A stretch of 7,024 bases of DNA from Gemmatimonadota bacterium (GTDB lineage Bacteria; Latescibacterota; UBA2968; UBA8231), in the NCBI GenBank assembly GCA_026706505.1, contig JAPOYQ010000699.1, positions 1-7,024 of the forward strand, given 5' to 3'. The position numbers and the translations under genes were made by a program. Positions 5,224 through 7,024 of the stretch are shown here, piece after piece; the first letter of the stretch is position 1, and each line of letters starts with the position of its first letter. Under the pieces are notes generated by a model, which saw only the letters and a list, made by a program, of their open reading frames with translations, searched no databases and was not told the DNA's origin.

Positions 5224-7024
5224 ATGACCACTAGAAAATATAACCCAGGGTTCCTAACTGACGACGAGCTGGTGGCCTCGTTCTGTGTACGAACGGGCGA
5301 GTTTGAATCAATCGTTGATATGCTGCGTGAATGCACCGGAAGCGCTAATCCGCACCAGATTGCGATCGGCCCACGCGGCAGCGGGAAGACGAGCCTGCTG
5401 CTGCGAGTCGCGGTCGAGGTGAGCCGGGATGCCGAATTGCGATCCGGCTTCTTTCCAATTGTCTTCGCCGAGGAAAGTTACGAAGTCGCCTCCGCTGGCG
5501 AATTCTGGCTGGAATGTCTGTCTCGCTTGGCCGCCCAGATGCCTCGTGGGAAAAATGATCCCGACCTGCACCGAACTTACGAACACTTGCGCACCATTCA
5601 GGACGACCAAATTCTTGCCGAGCTCTGCCTCGGTGCTCTGCTCGACTTCTCGGACCGGGTGGGCAAGCGGCTCGTGCTGATGGTCGAGAATCTGAACATG
5701 ATGTTCAGGGACATGGCGGACTCTGAGGCGGGCTGGCGGCTACGGAAGATTCTCCAGAACGAGCCGCGTATCATCCTACTGGCGAGTGCGACCAGTCGCT
5801 TTGACGAGATCGACAATCCGGACCACGCCCTGTACGACCTGTTCCGGGTACTGCTACTGAACCCGCTCGACACCAACGAATGCACAGTGCTATGGGAAGC
5901 GGTGTCCGGCAAATGCCCTCCGCCCGAGACCATTCGATCCCTGGAGATTCTCACCGGTGGTAGTCCGCGTCTGATCACCATAGTGGCCCGCTTCGGTGCG
6001 GGGCGTTCCTTCCCCGAACTCATGACCGAACTACTCGACCTCGTCGATGACCATACGGAGTACTTCAAGAGCCATATCGAATCACTCCCAGCGCAGGAGC
6101 GACGAGTCTATCTCGTGCTCGCCGATCTGTGGAAGCCTGCGACTACGAGGGAGATCTCGGCCCGCGCCCGGCTGGAGACGAGCAAGTGTAGTGCCCAACT
6201 CACCCGCCTCATCGAACGGGGCGTCGTTCAGGTCTCGGGTGGTACCGCCCGGCGCAAACAATATTACCTGACCGAGCGCCTCTACAACATCTACTACTTG
6301 CTGCGGCGCTCTCGCGGACCGAATGCCCTGATCAAGGCTCTCATCCAATTCATGGAGTCGTACTATTCTGGTACTGAACTGAAGGATATCGGTGCTCACA
6401 TCGCCCGCGAGGCAGGGAGTTTCGGCGGGGAGATGCAAACGATGGCCCGGATCGCACTCGCGCAGATGATAAGGTTGCCGGTACTGGCCGAGCATCGAGA
6501 AGAGTTGCTTACGATGATTCCCGAAGGTTTTACGGAGGTTTTCGAGCGGGGTTCTGTACCTTCCAATGTGGAGAGGAAGACGGCGGTCGGTGTGGAACAG
6601 TATCCCCGTCGGGGAGACCAAAGTAGTGAGGATACGAACGAACAGGCTGAGTTTTTGGCCGCGAAGGAGATTTTCGATAAAGCGGTTGCTCTGAAGGATC
6701 AGAATCGGCCAGAAGAAGCACTGTCCGTCTTCGACGAGGTGGTGCGCCAATTCGCCGAGAGCGAAATACCGATAGTCTCCCGACTAGTCGCAATGGCCCT
6801 CTTCGAGAGAGGATTCACTCTCAATGACTTAGATCGACCCGAGGACGCACTTACCGCCTTTGACGAAGTGGTGCGTCGATTCGCTGAGAGCAATGTGCCA
6901 GACCTGCTCGAATCAGTTGCGATAGCGCTCGTCGTCAAAGGAAGCATACTTGGCATGCTAAATCGTCTGGAGGACGCACTGGCCGCCTGTGATGAGGTAG
7001 TGCACCGATTTGGCGACAGCGATG
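5224..7024 (+). CDS. STAND-like ATPase with winged-helix segment and C-terminal TPR-like repeats, 3' end outside window
   Basis: The frame is open from ATG 5224 to the window end, 600 residues with no stop. The N-terminal NTPase has Walker A GPRGSGKTS (49-57), a Walker B-like strand RLVLMVENLN (149-158) in which E155 and N156 replace the usual D and D/E, a sensor-1-like strand IILLASATSRF (183-193) and GGSPRL (245-250), the sensor-2-like turn seen in ATPase_2/STAND proteins. About 284-370 looks like a winged helix ending in YYLTERLYNIYYLLRR (347-362). A variable linker (about 438-475) leads to 43-residue TPR-like repeats from about 480. There is no signal peptide or membrane segment. It follows the first ATPase by 2 nt. 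The layout of nucleotide switch, winged helix and repeats suits a sensor or scaffold; the ligand and effector are unknown. I recall the family as common and uncharacterised. Confidence 0.85.
   Translation, partial: MTTRKYNPGFLTDDELVASFCVRTGEFESIVDMLRECTGSANPHQIAIGPRGSGKTSLLLRVAVEVSRDAELRSGFFPIVFAEESYEVASAGEFWLECLSRLAAQMPRGKNDPDLHRTYEHLRTIQDDQILAELCLGALLDFSDRVGKRLVLMVENLNMMFRDMADSEAGWRLRKILQNEPRIILLASATSRFDEIDNPDHALYDLFRVLLLNPLDTNECTVLWEAVSGKCPPPETIRSLEILTGGSPRLITIVARFGAGRSFPELMTELLDLVDDHTEYFKSHIESLPAQERRVYLVLADLWKPATTREISARARLETSKCSAQLTRLIERGVVQVSGGTARRKQYYLTERLYNIYYLLRRSRGPNALIKALIQFMESYYSGTELKDIGAHIAREAGSFGGEMQTMARIALAQMIRLPVLAEHREELLTMIPEGFTEVFERGSVPSNVERKTAVGVEQYPRRGDQSSEDTNEQAEFLAAKEIFDKAVALKDQNRPEEALSVFDEVVRQFAESEIPIVSRLVAMALFERGFTLNDLDRPEDALTAFDEVVRRFAESNVPDLLESVAIALVVKGSILGMLNRLEDALAACDEVVHRFGDSD
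6706..7024 (+). repeat. 43-residue (129-bp) TPR-like tandem repeats in the second ATPase
   Basis: Three units begin at 6706, 6835 and 6964, exactly 129 bases apart, in frame. They open RPEEALSVFDEVVRQFAES (residues 495-513), RPEDALTAFDEVVRRFAES (538-556) and RLEDALAACDEVVHRFGDS (581-599); the third is cut by the window end. The second half of each unit (such as VAIALVVKGSILGML, 565-579) supplies the partner helix, so each unit is a helical hairpin longer than the 34-residue standard TPR. More copies are likely outside the window. Such arrays bind peptides or proteins and often vary in copy number. Confidence 0.85.

Noticed and set aside
6082..6750. 222-codon antisense open frame under the second ATPase
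   Set aside because: It is a shadow of the plus-strand coding sequence, with no recognisable domain.

Overview
The window is GC-rich bacterial DNA with compact genes, usable Shine-Dalgarno sites and very short gaps between genes. It contains no rRNA, tRNA, CRISPR array or intact insertion sequence. The gene mix (enolase-superfamily sugar-acid dehydratase, HpcH/HpaI aldolase, divergent acetate-kinase-like protein, paired ATPase/TPR genes) would suit an uncultured environmental lineage such as Latescibacteria, Poribacteria or Planctomycetes. That placement is a weak guess; the sequence does not fix the taxon.

Region 1 (1-1251, minus strand) is a two-gene unit. uppP (undecaprenyl-diphosphatase, 442-1251) is followed after 17 nt by an HpcH/HpaI-family aldolase (1-424) whose C-terminus lies outside the window. 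Region 2 (1252-1366) is a divergent intergenic region with a sigma70-like promoter and a strong ribosome binding site, both facing right. Region 3 (1367-3752, plus strand) is a tightly coupled pair. A ManD/RspA-type sugar-acid dehydratase is followed after one base by an acetate-kinase-fold protein with several altered active-site positions. With the aldolase on the other strand, these could form a sugar-acid degradation module (dehydrate, then phosphorylate or cleave), but no transporter or regulator is visible.

Region 4 (3753-3955) is a 203-bp spacer, visibly richer in A+T toward its right end. It holds a TTGACA box, a perfect 16-bp palindrome, a 15-bp tandem repeat and an enclosing 9-bp inverted repeat that reaches the next gene's ribosome binding site. 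This looks like a dedicated control region. Region 5 (3956-7024, plus strand) is a two-gene NTPase module. The first gene is a 421-residue ATPase with a winged-helix-like C-terminus. After 2 nt comes a second ATPase (at least 600 residues, running off the window) with a P-loop, a non-canonical Walker B (VEN), a winged-helix segment and C-terminal 43-residue TPR-like repeats. I recall both families as recurring bacterial proteins, probably as neighbours, without an assigned function. They resemble STAND-like sensor NTPases used in conflict or signalling. This pair and its control region are the best candidate here for an undescribed system.
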